A stretch of 64,000 bases of DNA from Diplocloster agilis. GTDB taxonomy: Bacteria > Bacillota > Clostridia > Lachnospirales > Lachnospiraceae. Under the pieces are notes generated by a model. That model was given only the letters and a program-made list of their open reading frames with translations, did not search any database and was not told the origin of the DNA. Both the position numbers and the translations under genes were made by a program. Positions 34,880-44,564 of this stretch are shown piece by piece. The stretch's first letter is position 1. Each line of letters starts with the position of its first letter. The DNA is taken from NCBI RefSeq assembly GCF_019042275.1, contig NZ_JAHQCW010000019.1:1-64000 (forward strand), given 5' to 3'.

Positions 34880-35998
34880 ATGTCCGTTACCATAAAAGAT
34901 ATTGCCAGAATTGCGGGTGTTTCCCATACGACAGTCCTGAAAGCCCTGCACAACAAACCGAAGATCAGTCCGCAGCTGCGGGAGAAAATCCTGCAGATTG
35001 CCAAGGAGAACAACTATACGTTAAATACGAACGCCAGCAACCTGGCGCTTAAGACCACCAATGTGATCGGTATCGTGGTCACAGACATATCGATTCCCCT
35101 GTTCGCGGAGATGGTGAGAATGGTAGAGCGGGTGGCGGACCGGTATGGATACCGGGTTGTGGTTTCTTCCAGCGATTACGATCCGGACAGGGAGATGGAA
35201 GCGATCTGCAGGCTGCACCAAATGCGGGTGGCCGGAATTATTATCGCTCCCACTTATGAGGAGACGGAATTCGTAGATTATCTGAAAAATACGGATATCC
35301 CCTTTTTGGTATTGGGACGTCTGGAAGGAATGGATATTGATTATATTACCTTTGACGACTTTTCCGCGACCTATAAAGCCACGGTTCACCTGATCAGCCA
35401 GGGGCATACAAGAATCGCGCTGGCGATCCACGGGGATAAGGATATTTACCCATACCGGTATTGGCTGGAAGGATATCAGTCCGCGCTTTCCGAATACGGA
35501 ATTCCTTATGACGAGGAACTAATCCTTACCTGCAAAGTGACGCCGGCGGACGGATATGAGACGGCGGGAAGGGTGCTTAAGCTGGAGCAGGAACCCACGG
35601 CTCTGATCAGCTGTTCGGACATGGTGGTGCCGGGAATGCTGAGAAAATTCTATGAGGAGGGAAAGCGGATTCCGCAGGATCTCTCGTTGAGCGTCATACA
35701 GGATGAGCTGGCATTTGAATACTACATACCGAAGGTGACCGCCGTGAGATACCCGAATGAAAAGTTAGGCCGGCTTTCCGCGGAATTTCTCTTCAGGAAG
35801 ATACAAGAAGAGCAGGAAGAGCAGCAGAAAGATCAGGAAGAGCACCAGAAGGATCAGGAAGAGCATAGGGAACAGGAGGATCAGGAGGAACAAGGGCAGC
35901 AGGCGAGGCGGGAGCAGGAACCCGGGATCATTCGAGAACTGCTGGAGGTGGAGCTGATCGAAAGGGAATCTACAGGCAAAGCCGCAGCACGGACATAG
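34880..35998 (+). CDS. LacI-family transcriptional regulator
   Basis: A 372-residue regulator. The DNA-binding head reads VTIKDIARIAGVSHTTVLKALHNKPKIS and NYTLNTNASNLALKT; the effector domain covers about 60-315. Unusually, the region from about 310 to 350 holds a Gln/Glu/Asp/His repeat insertion (units like EEQQKDQEEH), coded by an imperfect DNA repeat at about 35800-35910, before the expected C-terminal ELLEVELIERES. The core is longer than the normal 330-340 residues for this reason. AAAAGAGGAAA serves as ribosome binding site. It is the first gene of the operon reaching to 44564 and probably controls it. Confidence 0.92.
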   Translation: MSVTIKDIARIAGVSHTTVLKALHNKPKISPQLREKILQIAKENNYTLNTNASNLALKTTNVIGIVVTDISIPLFAEMVRMVERVADRYGYRVVVSSSDYDPDREMEAICRLHQMRVAGIIIAPTYEETEFVDYLKNTDIPFLVLGRLEGMDIDYITFDDFSATYKATVHLISQGHTRIALAIHGDKDIYPYRYWLEGYQSALSEYGIPYDEELILTCKVTPADGYETAGRVLKLEQEPTALISCSDMVVPGMLRKFYEEGKRIPQDLSLSVIQDELAFEYYIPKVTAVRYPNEKLGRLSAEFLFRKIQEEQEEQQKDQEEHQKDQEEHREQEDQEEQGQQARREQEPGIIRELLEVELIERESTGKAAART

Positions 35999-36012
35999 AG
36001 AGGGGGAATACG

Positions 36013-38772
36013 ATGGAGAGAGAACAGGAGCTATGGGACGCCGGCTGGATATGGGCGGCGCACCACCAATATACTGCGAATTGTTATATTCTGTTTTGCA
36101 AGACTTTTGCAGTGAATGCGCCGGAGAACGTGACCGCAGTGCGCATTCGGAGCGCAGGTACGGAATACAGGCTGTATTGGAACGGAACCTTTCTGGGAAG
36201 GGGGAGCATTCCCTCCAACCACGGGAATTTTTATTACGAGGAATTCTGTATCACAACCGAGGTAAAAGATCTGCTGAAAAAGAAGAACTGCATCTGTGTA
36301 GTCGCCCATAACTCGGGAGTGGGGCAGCACGGAAGGGAAAGCACGGGAGGCGGTTTCGCGCTGGAGGCCAGGATCGAGGGGGCGGAAGGGACACAGATCA
36401 TTCAGACGGATGAGACCTGGGATACCAAAGTGCCGGAGTGGTGGAACCAGGGGGCGCCGCAGATGTTCTGGACCATTGGCTATCAGGAGGAAGTGGAGCT
36501 AACGGCGTTCGAGGAAGATATGCGTAACCTGCTTAAGCCCGGCCCGGATGACGGAAGTGATCCTTCCGGACATCAGGGAAAAAACTGGGAGAAAGCGGTT
36601 CGCGTCTCGATGGATCAGGGGAAAGGAATCTGTCTAACCAAGCGCTCCATACCGCTTCTAAGCGAGCGGGAGGTGTGCGCGGAGAAACTGATCGATGCCG
36701 GGTATTGTATCACAGACGGCCCTATATTCACATTTTGCAATGCAGCGGACCGCATGCTGGAAGAGGGACACAGAAGGTTTTCCGAAAATGAAGTTCACTC
36801 ATTATATAAGAATGAGAAGGGGAAGGGCACGATCCGGGTGCCGCCGGGGAAGGAGCCGGTATACCTGACCTTTGACTTTGGCGCGGAGGCGGTCGGCTAT
36901 CCCTGTCTGGAATTCGAGACTGCGGATTCGGGAATTCTATATGTGGGGTACAGCGAATGCCTGAACGGGGAAGGAAGAGTTGACCCGACGAGACAGGGAA
37001 TCCGGCAGGCGGATACGATCCGCTATGGAAGCGGGGAACACCGCTGGGAAATGTTTGGCAGAAGGGCTTTCCGGTATATGCAGATCACGGTGGGATGCCG
37101 TGAGAAGGCGGTGCAGCTAGATAAGGTGGGTATCAGACAACTGTATTATCCGTTTGAAAAGGAAGGGGACTTCCGGTGTGATGACGAACGGCTCAACGAG
37201 ATTTATAAGATCAGTAAAAAGACGTTAGACCTGTGCATGAAGGAGAATTACGAGGATTGTCCTCTGCGGGAGAAAGCGCAGTATCTGGGAGATATCAAGA
37301 CTGAGGCGGTTATGAACTACTACGCGTTCGGAGATACGAAGCTGATCAAAAAAGCGCTGATACAGTTTGCCCAGGCCCAGGGAACGGATGGCTGGATGCA
37401 GAGCATCGCGCCGGGCAGTACCGGCCATAACATCGTGGATTATCTACCGCTTTACATAATGACGCTCAAGGACTACTACCTTTTTACCGGAGACAGGGAA
37501 ACGCTGCGGGCGCTGTACCCGGCCGCAGCCGGTACACTGCGATGGCTTAAGGATCAGGAAGATGACAGAGGATTCCTGACCAACAGGCCGGACTGGTGGA
37601 TATTCATAGACTGGGCGGATCTGGATAAAAGAGATACGGTAACCGCGCTTCAATGCCTCTATTACCGGGCGTTACTGACTGCGGCCAAACTATCCTCTGT
37701 GTGCGGCGGAATAAGTGACCGGGACGGATATTTACAGAAAGCGGCAAGGCTGCGGGAGAACATCCGCAAATATCTGTACCGGCCGGAGAAAGGCGCATTT
37801 ATAGACTGTCTGATCACTCCGGCCAATCCGGATTTGGCAGATGAGAAGAAAAAGGAGCAGGGCCGGTTCAGCATTCAGACGAATTGCATTGCGGTTCTTA
37901 CCGGCGTAGCGGGCAATGAGGAGAAGCAGGCGGTCAGAAACTTTTTACAAAATTTCCGGGGCCAAGAAGTGATTACCGGGTATTTCAAGAATTATGAAAT
38001 GCTTACTTACCGGATTTTGGGGATGCGTGAGAAGTTTTGGGAGGGTTTCCAATACTGGACCCGGATGGCGCAGCGGTGCGCCGGGACTTGGTGGGAGATA
38101 TTTGATGAAAAGAGACCGGGGATACCTAACGTAAGCCTGTGCCATGGCTGGGCGTCGGCGCCTCTTAACCTGCTGGCAGGCAGTGTGGCGGGGATACGGC
38201 CGCTGACACCGGGATACCGGGATACGCTTTTAAAGCCGGATCTGTTTACGCTTCATGAGATCCATGTCCGGGTGCCTGTACCGGGCGGGTACGTAAGCTG
38301 TGACATCCGGCGTGAGGGTGAGAAGTTCTGGCTCACCGGCAGCAGCCCGAAGGATACCACCTTGCATATTCTGTTACCGGCTCTGGAGGGCGGAAACTAT
38401 GATGTCCGGTATGGAAAGAGCAAAAGCGAAAGGCAGAGAAAGATAGGGAGCTATGCTTACATTCGGCTGAAGGACCGGGAGCAGGTTGATTTTGAGATCA
38501 CCCCGGGGGACGGCAAAACAGTATTTAATGCAGATAACTGCGTTAAAAATACATATCATCAAAAGGAGGATTTTTATGAAACGAAGAATGATTCAATGGA
38601 TGGCGCCGGTATTGGCAGTCATGATGGCGATGACAGGATGCGGGACCCAAAAAGAAACGAAGCAGTCCGACCCGCAGACGGAAACCGGACAGACCGGCAC
38701 TCAGGAAAGCGCTGGCGAGAGCGCTGCCCAGGGAGAAAAGACGAAGCTGGCACTTTGGAATGTGACCGTTGA
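36013..38772 (+). CDS. GH78 alpha-L-rhamnosidase-like enzyme with run-on C-terminus
   Basis: A 919-codon frame starting 14 bases after the LacI stop (AGGGGGA site). No signal peptide, so cytoplasmic. The N-terminal beta-sandwich (about 1-160; EYRLYWNGTFLGRG) and second domain precede an alpha/alpha barrel (about 385-730) with the GH78-type motif ENYEDCPLREKAQYLGD; Glu420 is the likely acid. The passage TWWEIFDEKRPGIPNVSLCHGWASAPLNLL is also typical of the clan. The family assignment to rhamnosidase is by motif; substrate is not proven. The natural end seems to be near codon 830-850: the last 65 codons run through the ribosome binding site and the start of the next gene and are biased toward out-of-frame content. 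A stop codon has probably been lost. Confidence 0.85.
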   Translation: MEREQELWDAGWIWAAHHQYTANCYILFCKTFAVNAPENVTAVRIRSAGTEYRLYWNGTFLGRGSIPSNHGNFYYEEFCITTEVKDLLKKKNCICVVAHNSGVGQHGRESTGGGFALEARIEGAEGTQIIQTDETWDTKVPEWWNQGAPQMFWTIGYQEEVELTAFEEDMRNLLKPGPDDGSDPSGHQGKNWEKAVRVSMDQGKGICLTKRSIPLLSEREVCAEKLIDAGYCITDGPIFTFCNAADRMLEEGHRRFSENEVHSLYKNEKGKGTIRVPPGKEPVYLTFDFGAEAVGYPCLEFETADSGILYVGYSECLNGEGRVDPTRQGIRQADTIRYGSGEHRWEMFGRRAFRYMQITVGCREKAVQLDKVGIRQLYYPFEKEGDFRCDDERLNEIYKISKKTLDLCMKENYEDCPLREKAQYLGDIKTEAVMNYYAFGDTKLIKKALIQFAQAQGTDGWMQSIAPGSTGHNIVDYLPLYIMTLKDYYLFTGDRETLRALYPAAAGTLRWLKDQEDDRGFLTNRPDWWIFIDWADLDKRDTVTALQCLYYRALLTAAKLSSVCGGISDRDGYLQKAARLRENIRKYLYRPEKGAFIDCLITPANPDLADEKKKEQGRFSIQTNCIAVLTGVAGNEEKQAVRNFLQNFRGQEVITGYFKNYEMLTYRILGMREKFWEGFQYWTRMAQRCAGTWWEIFDEKRPGIPNVSLCHGWASAPLNLLAGSVAGIRPLTPGYRDTLLKPDLFTLHEIHVRVPVPGGYVSCDIRREGEKFWLTGSSPKDTTLHILLPALEGGNYDVRYGKSKSERQRKIGSYAYIRLKDREQVDFEITPGDGKTVFNADNCVKNTYHQKEDFYETKNDSMDGAGIGSHDGDDRMRDPKRNEAVRPADGNRTDRHSGKRWRERCPGRKDEAGTLECDR

Positions 38773-39910
38773 CGGCGTGGATAAAGGTTACGAGGCGATT
38801 ATCGACGCATACACGACCGCGCATCCGGAAGTGGAAATCGAATTTTACTCTTATCCGGAAACTGACTACTATTCGAAACTGAAATCAGCTCTCTCCGCGG
38901 GAATCGGACCTGATATCTATTTTACAACAGGATGGAACAATTTGCAAACCTTTGTGGACTCGGGACACGCTGAGAATCTGGATGGTAAGCTTGACGTCAC
39001 CGCTTTTTCAAGCGACGCTTTGGAGGTGGAAACCATCAACGGCAGCCTCTACGGTGCGCCCGGAGCTTACGCCCAGTACCTGACCGTATTCTATAACAAA
39101 GACCTGTTTGAGCAGGCAGGCGTAACGGTCCCCGCCACGTACGATGAATTCCTGAAGGCCTGTGATACCCTTAAGGCAAAAGGCATCACGCCTATCGCCA
39201 TGGGCGGGCAGGAAGCGACTCCCTATATGTTCGCGTGGCTGGTCAGCTGCCAGGCCCTGGCGCCGGATTATTTTGAAGATATCCGTTCCGGAAAAGTGTC
39301 CACATTTACAGATGAAAGATTCACAAAGGCTATGAACGCGATGAAGGAGTGGGGAGAAGCCGGTTATTATGAAGATAACTATGACGGAACCACGTATACC
39401 GCCCAGACCCTGCTGTTCGCCACAGGCAATGCGGCCATGACGCTTACCGGTTCTTGGGGATACGCCGAGGTGATGCAGCAGAATGAAGAGATCAATATAG
39501 GCGCTTTCGCTTTCCCCGGGCCGGAAAAAACCTATGGCGTGCGTTCTGTGGCTTCCGGTCTCTCTGTGAATACGGGAAGCCAGAATAAAGATGCAGCTAT
39601 TGATTTCCTGAACTATACCTGTACGGCGGAAGCCATGCAGACCATGGTGGACGCAGTAGACGGAATACCGGTAACGGACGGGGTCACCTGCGATAATGAA
39701 GTGATGCAGGAGGTGGCCAAAGCGCCGGACTATGCGGCATTTCCCAATATCGCGCTAAATATCGCCGGAACCAACAGTACCAATCCCCAGGATGTGTTTA
39801 CGAACAATTACCTGGATGTCATGAGCGGAAAGATCGATGTCAATGCCCTGGCAGAGCTGATGGATAAGTCCTGGGATCCGGCCGCATACGCGAAACTTTT
39901 CCAGAAATAA
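38576..39910 (+). CDS. Sugar ABC transporter substrate-binding lipoprotein (CUT1)
   Basis: A 444-residue binding protein starting at the ATG at 38576, which has an AAAAGGAGGA site; it begins inside the run-on end of the GH78 frame, overlapping it by 197 bases. Lipoprotein signal MAPVLAVMMAMTGC, then a Gln/Thr/Glu/Gly linker. The mature domain has KLALWNVTVDGVDKGYEAII, GIGPDIYFTTGWNN and GAPGAYAQYLTVFYNKDLF, as in the SBP_bac_1 oligosaccharide family. It supplies the permeases at 40001 and 40992. The ligand is unknown; linked GH78 and GH38 enzymes suggest a plant or host glycan fragment with rhamnose-like or mannose ends. Confidence 0.93.
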   Translation: MKRRMIQWMAPVLAVMMAMTGCGTQKETKQSDPQTETGQTGTQESAGESAAQGEKTKLALWNVTVDGVDKGYEAIIDAYTTAHPEVEIEFYSYPETDYYSKLKSALSAGIGPDIYFTTGWNNLQTFVDSGHAENLDGKLDVTAFSSDALEVETINGSLYGAPGAYAQYLTVFYNKDLFEQAGVTVPATYDEFLKACDTLKAKGITPIAMGGQEATPYMFAWLVSCQALAPDYFEDIRSGKVSTFTDERFTKAMNAMKEWGEAGYYEDNYDGTTYTAQTLLFATGNAAMTLTGSWGYAEVMQQNEEINIGAFAFPGPEKTYGVRSVASGLSVNTGSQNKDAAIDFLNYTCTAEAMQTMVDAVDGIPVTDGVTCDNEVMQEVAKAPDYAAFPNIALNIAGTNSTNPQDVFTNNYLDVMSGKIDVNALAELMDKSWDPAAYAKLFQK

Positions 39911-39917
39911 GGATTGC

Positions 39918-39956
39918 GGGCCGCAGCAGGACAGCAGCGAAGCTGCGGCCCTTATT
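39918..39956 (+). terminator. Intra-operon hairpin after the binding-protein gene
   Basis: GGGCCGCAGC pairs exactly with GCTGCGGCCC over a 14-base loop and is followed by TTATT. It lies between the binding-protein and permease genes, as in the other ABC operons of this window. Confidence 0.7.
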
Positions 39957-40000
39957 CCACATCATGTGTTCCCCTTATTTTAAGAAAAGGAGAGATTTTA

Positions 40001-40918
40001 TTGAAGAAAATACTGAATATGGTAAAGCAGCGCCCGTTTCTCTTCTTTATCGCACCCGGTGCCCTTTTGTATCTGGTATTGATCATTTATCCGATGTTCA
40101 GCACCTTCGTCAACAGCTTCTGCCAGTGGGACGGAATCGGTGAGAAGCTGTTTATCGGATTATCAAATTTTAAAATGCTGTTTACGGACCCGATCTACGC
40201 GCCCCAGTTCCTGAATGCCCTCAAGAACAGTTTTATTTTTGTTGTCCTGTGCTATATCATTCAGGTTCCGCTGGCCTTTTATTTTGCCTATGTCATCAAC
40301 CGGAAAGTGTTTTTGTCAAAGACCTGCCAGCTTTTGATCTTTATGCCCCAGGTGATATCCCAGGTGGCGGTGGGCCTGCTGGTGCTGCTATTCCTGGACC
40401 CGAATTTCGGCGTGGTCAACAATGGGCTGCGGGCCATTGGGCTTGGAAGCTGGGCCAGGGGATGGCTGGGCGACCCGGTCATACTTAAGCTGGTGGTGGC
40501 GGTGATCCTGACGTGGAAGGGGATCGGGATACCCATGATGCTCCTGATCGCCAATATGCAGTCGATTCCGGCGGAGTATGAGGAGGCCGCAGCGTTAGAC
40601 GGCGCCAACGAGTGGAACAAGTTCCGGTATATCACGCTGCCTTTGTTAAAGCCGGCCCTGACCAATATTATTGTATTGATCTTTATCAATGGAATCGCTA
40701 CGTTTGATATCCCCTATCTTCTGGGAGGTATGAACGGAGGACCGTCCGGGGCCATTGATACCCTCGGAACGATGTTTTACCGGGTGGCCTTCGGATCGAA
40801 ATATCTGACCAATAACATGGGGCTGGCGACGGCGATCGCGGTGATCCAGTTCCTGATCATGGTCACGGTCTCAGTGATCCAGATTTCACTGTTAAAGCGC
40901 AATGAGACGGAATACTAG
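40001..40918 (+). CDS. Sugar ABC transporter permease (MalF-like)
   Basis: A 305-residue permease starting at a TTG at 40001 (AAAAGGAGAG site; sequence MKKILNMVKQRPFLFFIAPG). A frame start at 39914 lies within the preceding hairpin and is rejected. Six helices; EAA loop EEAAALDGANEWNKFRYITLP near residue 193. The C-terminus ends in an I-SLLKRNETEY stretch usual for this subfamily. No ATPase gene accompanies it. Confidence 0.93.
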   Translation: MKKILNMVKQRPFLFFIAPGALLYLVLIIYPMFSTFVNSFCQWDGIGEKLFIGLSNFKMLFTDPIYAPQFLNALKNSFIFVVLCYIIQVPLAFYFAYVINRKVFLSKTCQLLIFMPQVISQVAVGLLVLLFLDPNFGVVNNGLRAIGLGSWARGWLGDPVILKLVVAVILTWKGIGIPMMLLIANMQSIPAEYEEAAALDGANEWNKFRYITLPLLKPALTNIIVLIFINGIATFDIPYLLGGMNGGPSGAIDTLGTMFYRVAFGSKYLTNNMGLATAIAVIQFLIMVTVSVIQISLLKRNETEY

Positions 40919-40991
40919 GATGCTGGGATGGGACGATTTCAACAACAGGAACCGGACCGTTCAAATCCTGAGTGAGAAAGGGGAAGAAAAA

Positions 40992-41831
40992 TTGAGAAAG
41001 AGAAATAACGCCGGGAAAAAATTTGTAACGCTGCTGCTCTCGCTGCCCATGTATCTGTACTGTATCGGCTCCCTGATATTCTTGTCTTACGCGCTGATCA
41101 ATCCATTTAAGTCCAACAAGGAATTCTTCCAGAACCTGCTGGGTCTGCCAAGACAGTGGACCCTTGAAAATATCATACAGGTGTGGAAGGCAGCGGAGTT
41201 TTATAAATATTACATAAATAGTATTGTCGTAACCGTATGCGCCACCCTTTCCATTCTGGTGATCGCCTCCCTGACCGCGTATGGATTGTCCAGATACAAG
41301 TTTAAATTTAACAAAAAGGTGAATTCTTTTTTTCTGCTGGGAATGATGTTTCCGGCCACCATTATGATTATCCCGCTGTTCCTCGTAGCGCGTAATCTGG
41401 GCCTGGTGGATAACTTCCGGGGCCTGGTGGTGATCTTCACGGCGACGACCTTGTCTTTCAGCGTATTCATATTGGCCGGATTTTTCAAAACCCTGCCCCA
41501 TGAAGTGCATGAGGCGGCCAAGATCGACGGCGCCGGAGAATTCCGCATTTTCTGGAAAATCATGATGCCTATGGCGAGACCGATTCTGGGTACCCTGATG
41601 ACGATCACGGCGATCAATGTCTGGAATGATTATTTTATATCGCTGATTATGATTTATGATAATGATAAGCGGACGCTTCCGCTGGCTCTGGCTAACTTCT
41701 ATGCGGGAAACCAGGCCAGGTGGCCGCTGCTGTTTGCGGCTTTGTTTATCACCACGCTGCCGATCATTATCGTGTTCTTTATCGGCTCCAAGCAGATCGT
41801 CAGCGGCCTGACCGCGGGAGCGACAAAATAA
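40992..41831 (+). CDS. Sugar ABC transporter permease (MalG-like)
   Basis: A 279-residue permease. The TTG at 40992 with AAAGGGGAAG just upstream is preferred, because it gives the normal length and a basic N-terminus (MRKRNNAGKKF). An ATG at 40902 overlapping the previous gene, or one at 40920, would add about 25-30 non-conserved residues and cannot be fully excluded. Six helices; EAA loop HEAAKIDGAGEFRIFWKIMMP near residue 185; C-terminal KQIVSGLTAGATK. The stop codon lies at the start of the hairpin/RBS repeat described below. Confidence 0.9.
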   Translation: MRKRNNAGKKFVTLLLSLPMYLYCIGSLIFLSYALINPFKSNKEFFQNLLGLPRQWTLENIIQVWKAAEFYKYYINSIVVTVCATLSILVIASLTAYGLSRYKFKFNKKVNSFFLLGMMFPATIMIIPLFLVARNLGLVDNFRGLVVIFTATTLSFSVFILAGFFKTLPHEVHEAAKIDGAGEFRIFWKIMMPMARPILGTLMTITAINVWNDYFISLIMIYDNDKRTLPLALANFYAGNQARWPLLFAALFITTLPIIIVFFIGSKQIVSGLTAGATK

Positions 41832-41911
41832 GCTGCAGTAAATGCAGCGCTGGAGGAAACGGTTACACCATACCTGAACATAGCTGCAGTAAATGCAGCA
41901 CTGGAGGAAAC
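41831..41911 (+). repeat. Direct repeat of a 30-nt hairpin/RBS module
   Basis: Two 30-base copies (41831-41860 and 41882-41911), differing at one base, each made of the hairpin GCTGCA-GTAAA-TGCAGC followed by CTGGAGGAAAC. The second copy supplies the ribosome binding site of the GH38 gene. The first copy has no start codon behind its GGAGG and so looks like a decoy or duplicated leader. Repeat period is 51 bases. Confidence 0.85.
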
Positions 41912-41912
41912 T

Positions 41913-44564
41913 ATGAAGAAGATATTTATGGTTTTGCAATCTCATCTGGACCGGGAGTGGTACTGGTCATTTGAAGAGTTCCGGATCCAGATTTCACAGA
42001 TATTCGACCGGGTTTTGGACCTTCTGGCGCAGGACCCGGAATTCCGGGTGTTTATGGTGGACGGTCAGATGAGCGTGCTGGAAGATTATCTTAAGATCTG
42101 CCCGGAAAAGGAAGAATTGATCAAAAGCCTGGCGGGAACCGGACAACTGATTCTGGGACCCTGGCTTTTCCAGCCGGATGAATATCTGGTGGACGGGGAG
42201 AGCCATATCCGTAACCTGCGGATGGGCATGGCGCTGGCGCGCCGGTATGGCCCCTGTCTGAATCTGGGCTATCTGCCGGACTCCTTTGGGCACATCGCCC
42301 AGATGCCGCAGATCCTGAACGGATTCGGCATCACAGAGGCATTTCTGATGCGGGGAGTGGATAAGCGGCAGCCGCAGGAATTTCTCTGGAAGTCGCCGGA
42401 CGGCAGTATGGTAAAAACGATCCAGAACGAATATAATAACTGCTGCCGCATCGACCAGCGGCATATGGAAAATGGTGTTTCCATTCTGGATACCCCGGAG
42501 GAGCTGGCAGAGAGATGGAACAGGTATGACCGGCAGGAAACTTGTCCGACCCGGTCGGATTATCTCCTGATCACATATGGAGGCGACCATCTGGCTCCGC
42601 CCCGGCAGTTCGGCCGGATGATCCGTGTGATGAGGGAACGTGGATATAAGATCAGGGTTGGAAATCTGGCAGAATATTTTCAGACCATTGACTGGACGGC
42701 CCCAGATCTGCGGACGGTCACAGGAGAACTGCGGGAAGGGGAAGATATTAGGATTCTGAAAGATGTGGCCGCCGCCAGAAACACGCTGAAAAGGGAAAAT
42801 GTAATGCAGCAGGAAGCCCTCATTCGAAAAGCGGAGCCGCTGGCCGCCCTTCTTCGGACTATGGGATATGAACTGCCCCTTGGTTTCCTGGAACAGGCTT
42901 GGAAATATCTGCTGGCAAATCATGCCCATGACAGTATCTGCGGGTGCAGCCAGGACTCTGTCGAAGAAGAAATGATGAGCCGCTATCACAAGGCAGGACA
43001 GATCTGCAATTGGATGATCCGCAGAGGGATGGAACATATCAGCCGGAATATATCCTGGGACCGCCGGAGGGAAAATGAGTACACCCTATGTATACTAAAC
43101 AGCAGCGGCGGCGAACCCGACGCCATGCTGGAGTGTGAGATCCGCGCCGAACAGCGGCTGAATTATAACGGTTTCTCCATTTACGATGACAAAGACCGGG
43201 AAATCCCCTATCAGATTCTGGACCGAAGAGCAGAAACCAGGATCGATTCAGATATTGACGCAGTACAGCGCATGTACCACGAAATCTGCTGGAAGATCGT
43301 GCTGCCGGCTCCTTTGACGCCGGGAATAGGATATGCTTCCTACCGGATCATTTTCCAAAACGAAGCCTTGCTCAAGGAATCCCAGACGGATTCCGGCTCA
43401 GCCTGCCAACCTCCGGCAAAGTCAGAGCCTTGGCCCTATCTGCATCCCGTTACCTGTACGGCAGAAGGTATGGAAAACGAATATCTCAAAGTGGAGATAC
43501 CATCCGACGGCACGCTTAACATATGGGACAAAGAGACAGGACAATACTACGAAGGCCTCCATTTCTTTGAAGATGAAAGCTCTGAAGGCGATGTATACGA
43601 GCATATCAGTCCCAAACGCCCTACGGTCGTGGACAGCAGATCATGCAGTTGGAGCAGACGCTGTATACAGCAGGGACCGTTAAAATGCAGTTACCGGCTG
43701 AGCGTAAGGATAGCAGCGTCATTCCCGGATAACGGCGCGGCCCGGGCTTCTGCCGGGGCTTCGGATAAAATAGACAACCAGATTACTTACGAAGTTTCCC
43801 TATATGCAGGCAGCAGGCAGCTTCATTTCGATACCGTCATCCGCAATCAGTCGGAGGATCACCGGATCCGCGTATTATTCCCGGTAGACGCAGGTATCGG
43901 CAGCGCCGTTTCGGATGTCCCATTTTCCATCGAAGATCGTCCATGGAATCAATTCCCGTCGCTGCATCCGTTCAGCAGTTTTGTAAGCGTGGGAGAAGAA
44001 AAGAACAGATTCGTATTTCTGGGCAAAGGACTGCACCAATATCAGTTAGACCAAAGAGAACAAAACTACCTGGCGGTCACGCTGCTGCGAAGCCAGGGTA
44101 GCCTGTACGCATGGGCCGGAGGGAAAAATCCCGAATTTTCAGGCGCCCAGTGCAAAGGAGAGAACCACTGTACCTATGCGCTCTATTTCCCGGCGCCCCA
44201 GGCCTTAAGAGGGGAAATCAAACGTACGGCGCAGGGTTATCTGTCAGGACTTCTGACCGGGCAAAACAAATCTGCTCCGAATGCCGGTCTTCCGGTATGC
44301 CAAACCTTTGTAAAATGCAGCAGCGGGGAACTGATATTGTCTGCCCTTAAGCCATATGAAGGTAAAAAGGAGATTGAGCTTCGCTTCTATCTGCCCCAAA
44401 GCGAGGTGGTGGAGGCAGAAATCCAATTCTATAAAAATCTGCGGGCAGTGCGTAAAATACGGCTGGACGGGCGGACCATTGAAGAAATGTCCATTGCGGA
44501 TAACAAGATAATATTAAAAGTAAATCCGTATGAAATTGTTACAATCATAGCGGCCTTGGAGTAA
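41913..44564 (+). CDS. GH38 alpha-mannosidase
   Basis: An 883-residue enzyme without signal peptide, so cytoplasmic; length is normal for bacterial GH38 (MngB type). The zinc site and catalytic residues are visible: SHLDREWYWSFEEF at the N-terminus (His and Asp zinc ligands, residues about 11-13), nucleophile Asp123 in LPDSFGHIAQMPQIL, and the later zinc ligand stretch ANHAHDSICGCSQDS near residue 340. The C-terminal half is the usual beta-sandwich set. It removes alpha-mannosyl residues from imported oligosaccharides or sugar derivatives. Last gene of the LacI-led operon from 34880. Its last five codons, the stop and the 13 bases beyond form a near-perfect hairpin with TAA in the loop. Confidence 0.95.
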   Translation: MKKIFMVLQSHLDREWYWSFEEFRIQISQIFDRVLDLLAQDPEFRVFMVDGQMSVLEDYLKICPEKEELIKSLAGTGQLILGPWLFQPDEYLVDGESHIRNLRMGMALARRYGPCLNLGYLPDSFGHIAQMPQILNGFGITEAFLMRGVDKRQPQEFLWKSPDGSMVKTIQNEYNNCCRIDQRHMENGVSILDTPEELAERWNRYDRQETCPTRSDYLLITYGGDHLAPPRQFGRMIRVMRERGYKIRVGNLAEYFQTIDWTAPDLRTVTGELREGEDIRILKDVAAARNTLKRENVMQQEALIRKAEPLAALLRTMGYELPLGFLEQAWKYLLANHAHDSICGCSQDSVEEEMMSRYHKAGQICNWMIRRGMEHISRNISWDRRRENEYTLCILNSSGGEPDAMLECEIRAEQRLNYNGFSIYDDKDREIPYQILDRRAETRIDSDIDAVQRMYHEICWKIVLPAPLTPGIGYASYRIIFQNEALLKESQTDSGSACQPPAKSEPWPYLHPVTCTAEGMENEYLKVEIPSDGTLNIWDKETGQYYEGLHFFEDESSEGDVYEHISPKRPTVVDSRSCSWSRRCIQQGPLKCSYRLSVRIAASFPDNGAARASAGASDKIDNQITYEVSLYAGSRQLHFDTVIRNQSEDHRIRVLFPVDAGIGSAVSDVPFSIEDRPWNQFPSLHPFSSFVSVGEEKNRFVFLGKGLHQYQLDQREQNYLAVTLLRSQGSLYAWAGGKNPEFSGAQCKGENHCTYALYFPAPQALRGEIKRTAQGYLSGLLTGQNKSAPNAGLPVCQTFVKCSSGELILSALKPYEGKKEIELRFYLPQSEVVEAEIQFYKNLRAVRKIRLDGRTIEEMSIADNKIILKVNPYEIVTIIAALE

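Noticed and set aside
38510-38772. C-terminal tail of the GH78 frame as a genuine extra domain
   Set aside because: The sequence corresponds to the intergenic ribosome binding site and the start of the next gene read in another frame.
40902-40991. Upstream ATG starts (40902, 40920) for the second permease of the GH78/GH38 operon
   Set aside because: They would add a polar extension not seen in this family and lack a good ribosome binding site, while TTG 40992 has AAAGGGGAAG at proper distance; kept only as an alternative.
41854-41870. Possible fourth LacI operator (AAACGGTTACA)
   Set aside because: It matches 11 of 16 bases but lacks the left half of the palindrome and is explained by the junction after the duplicated hairpin/RBS module.
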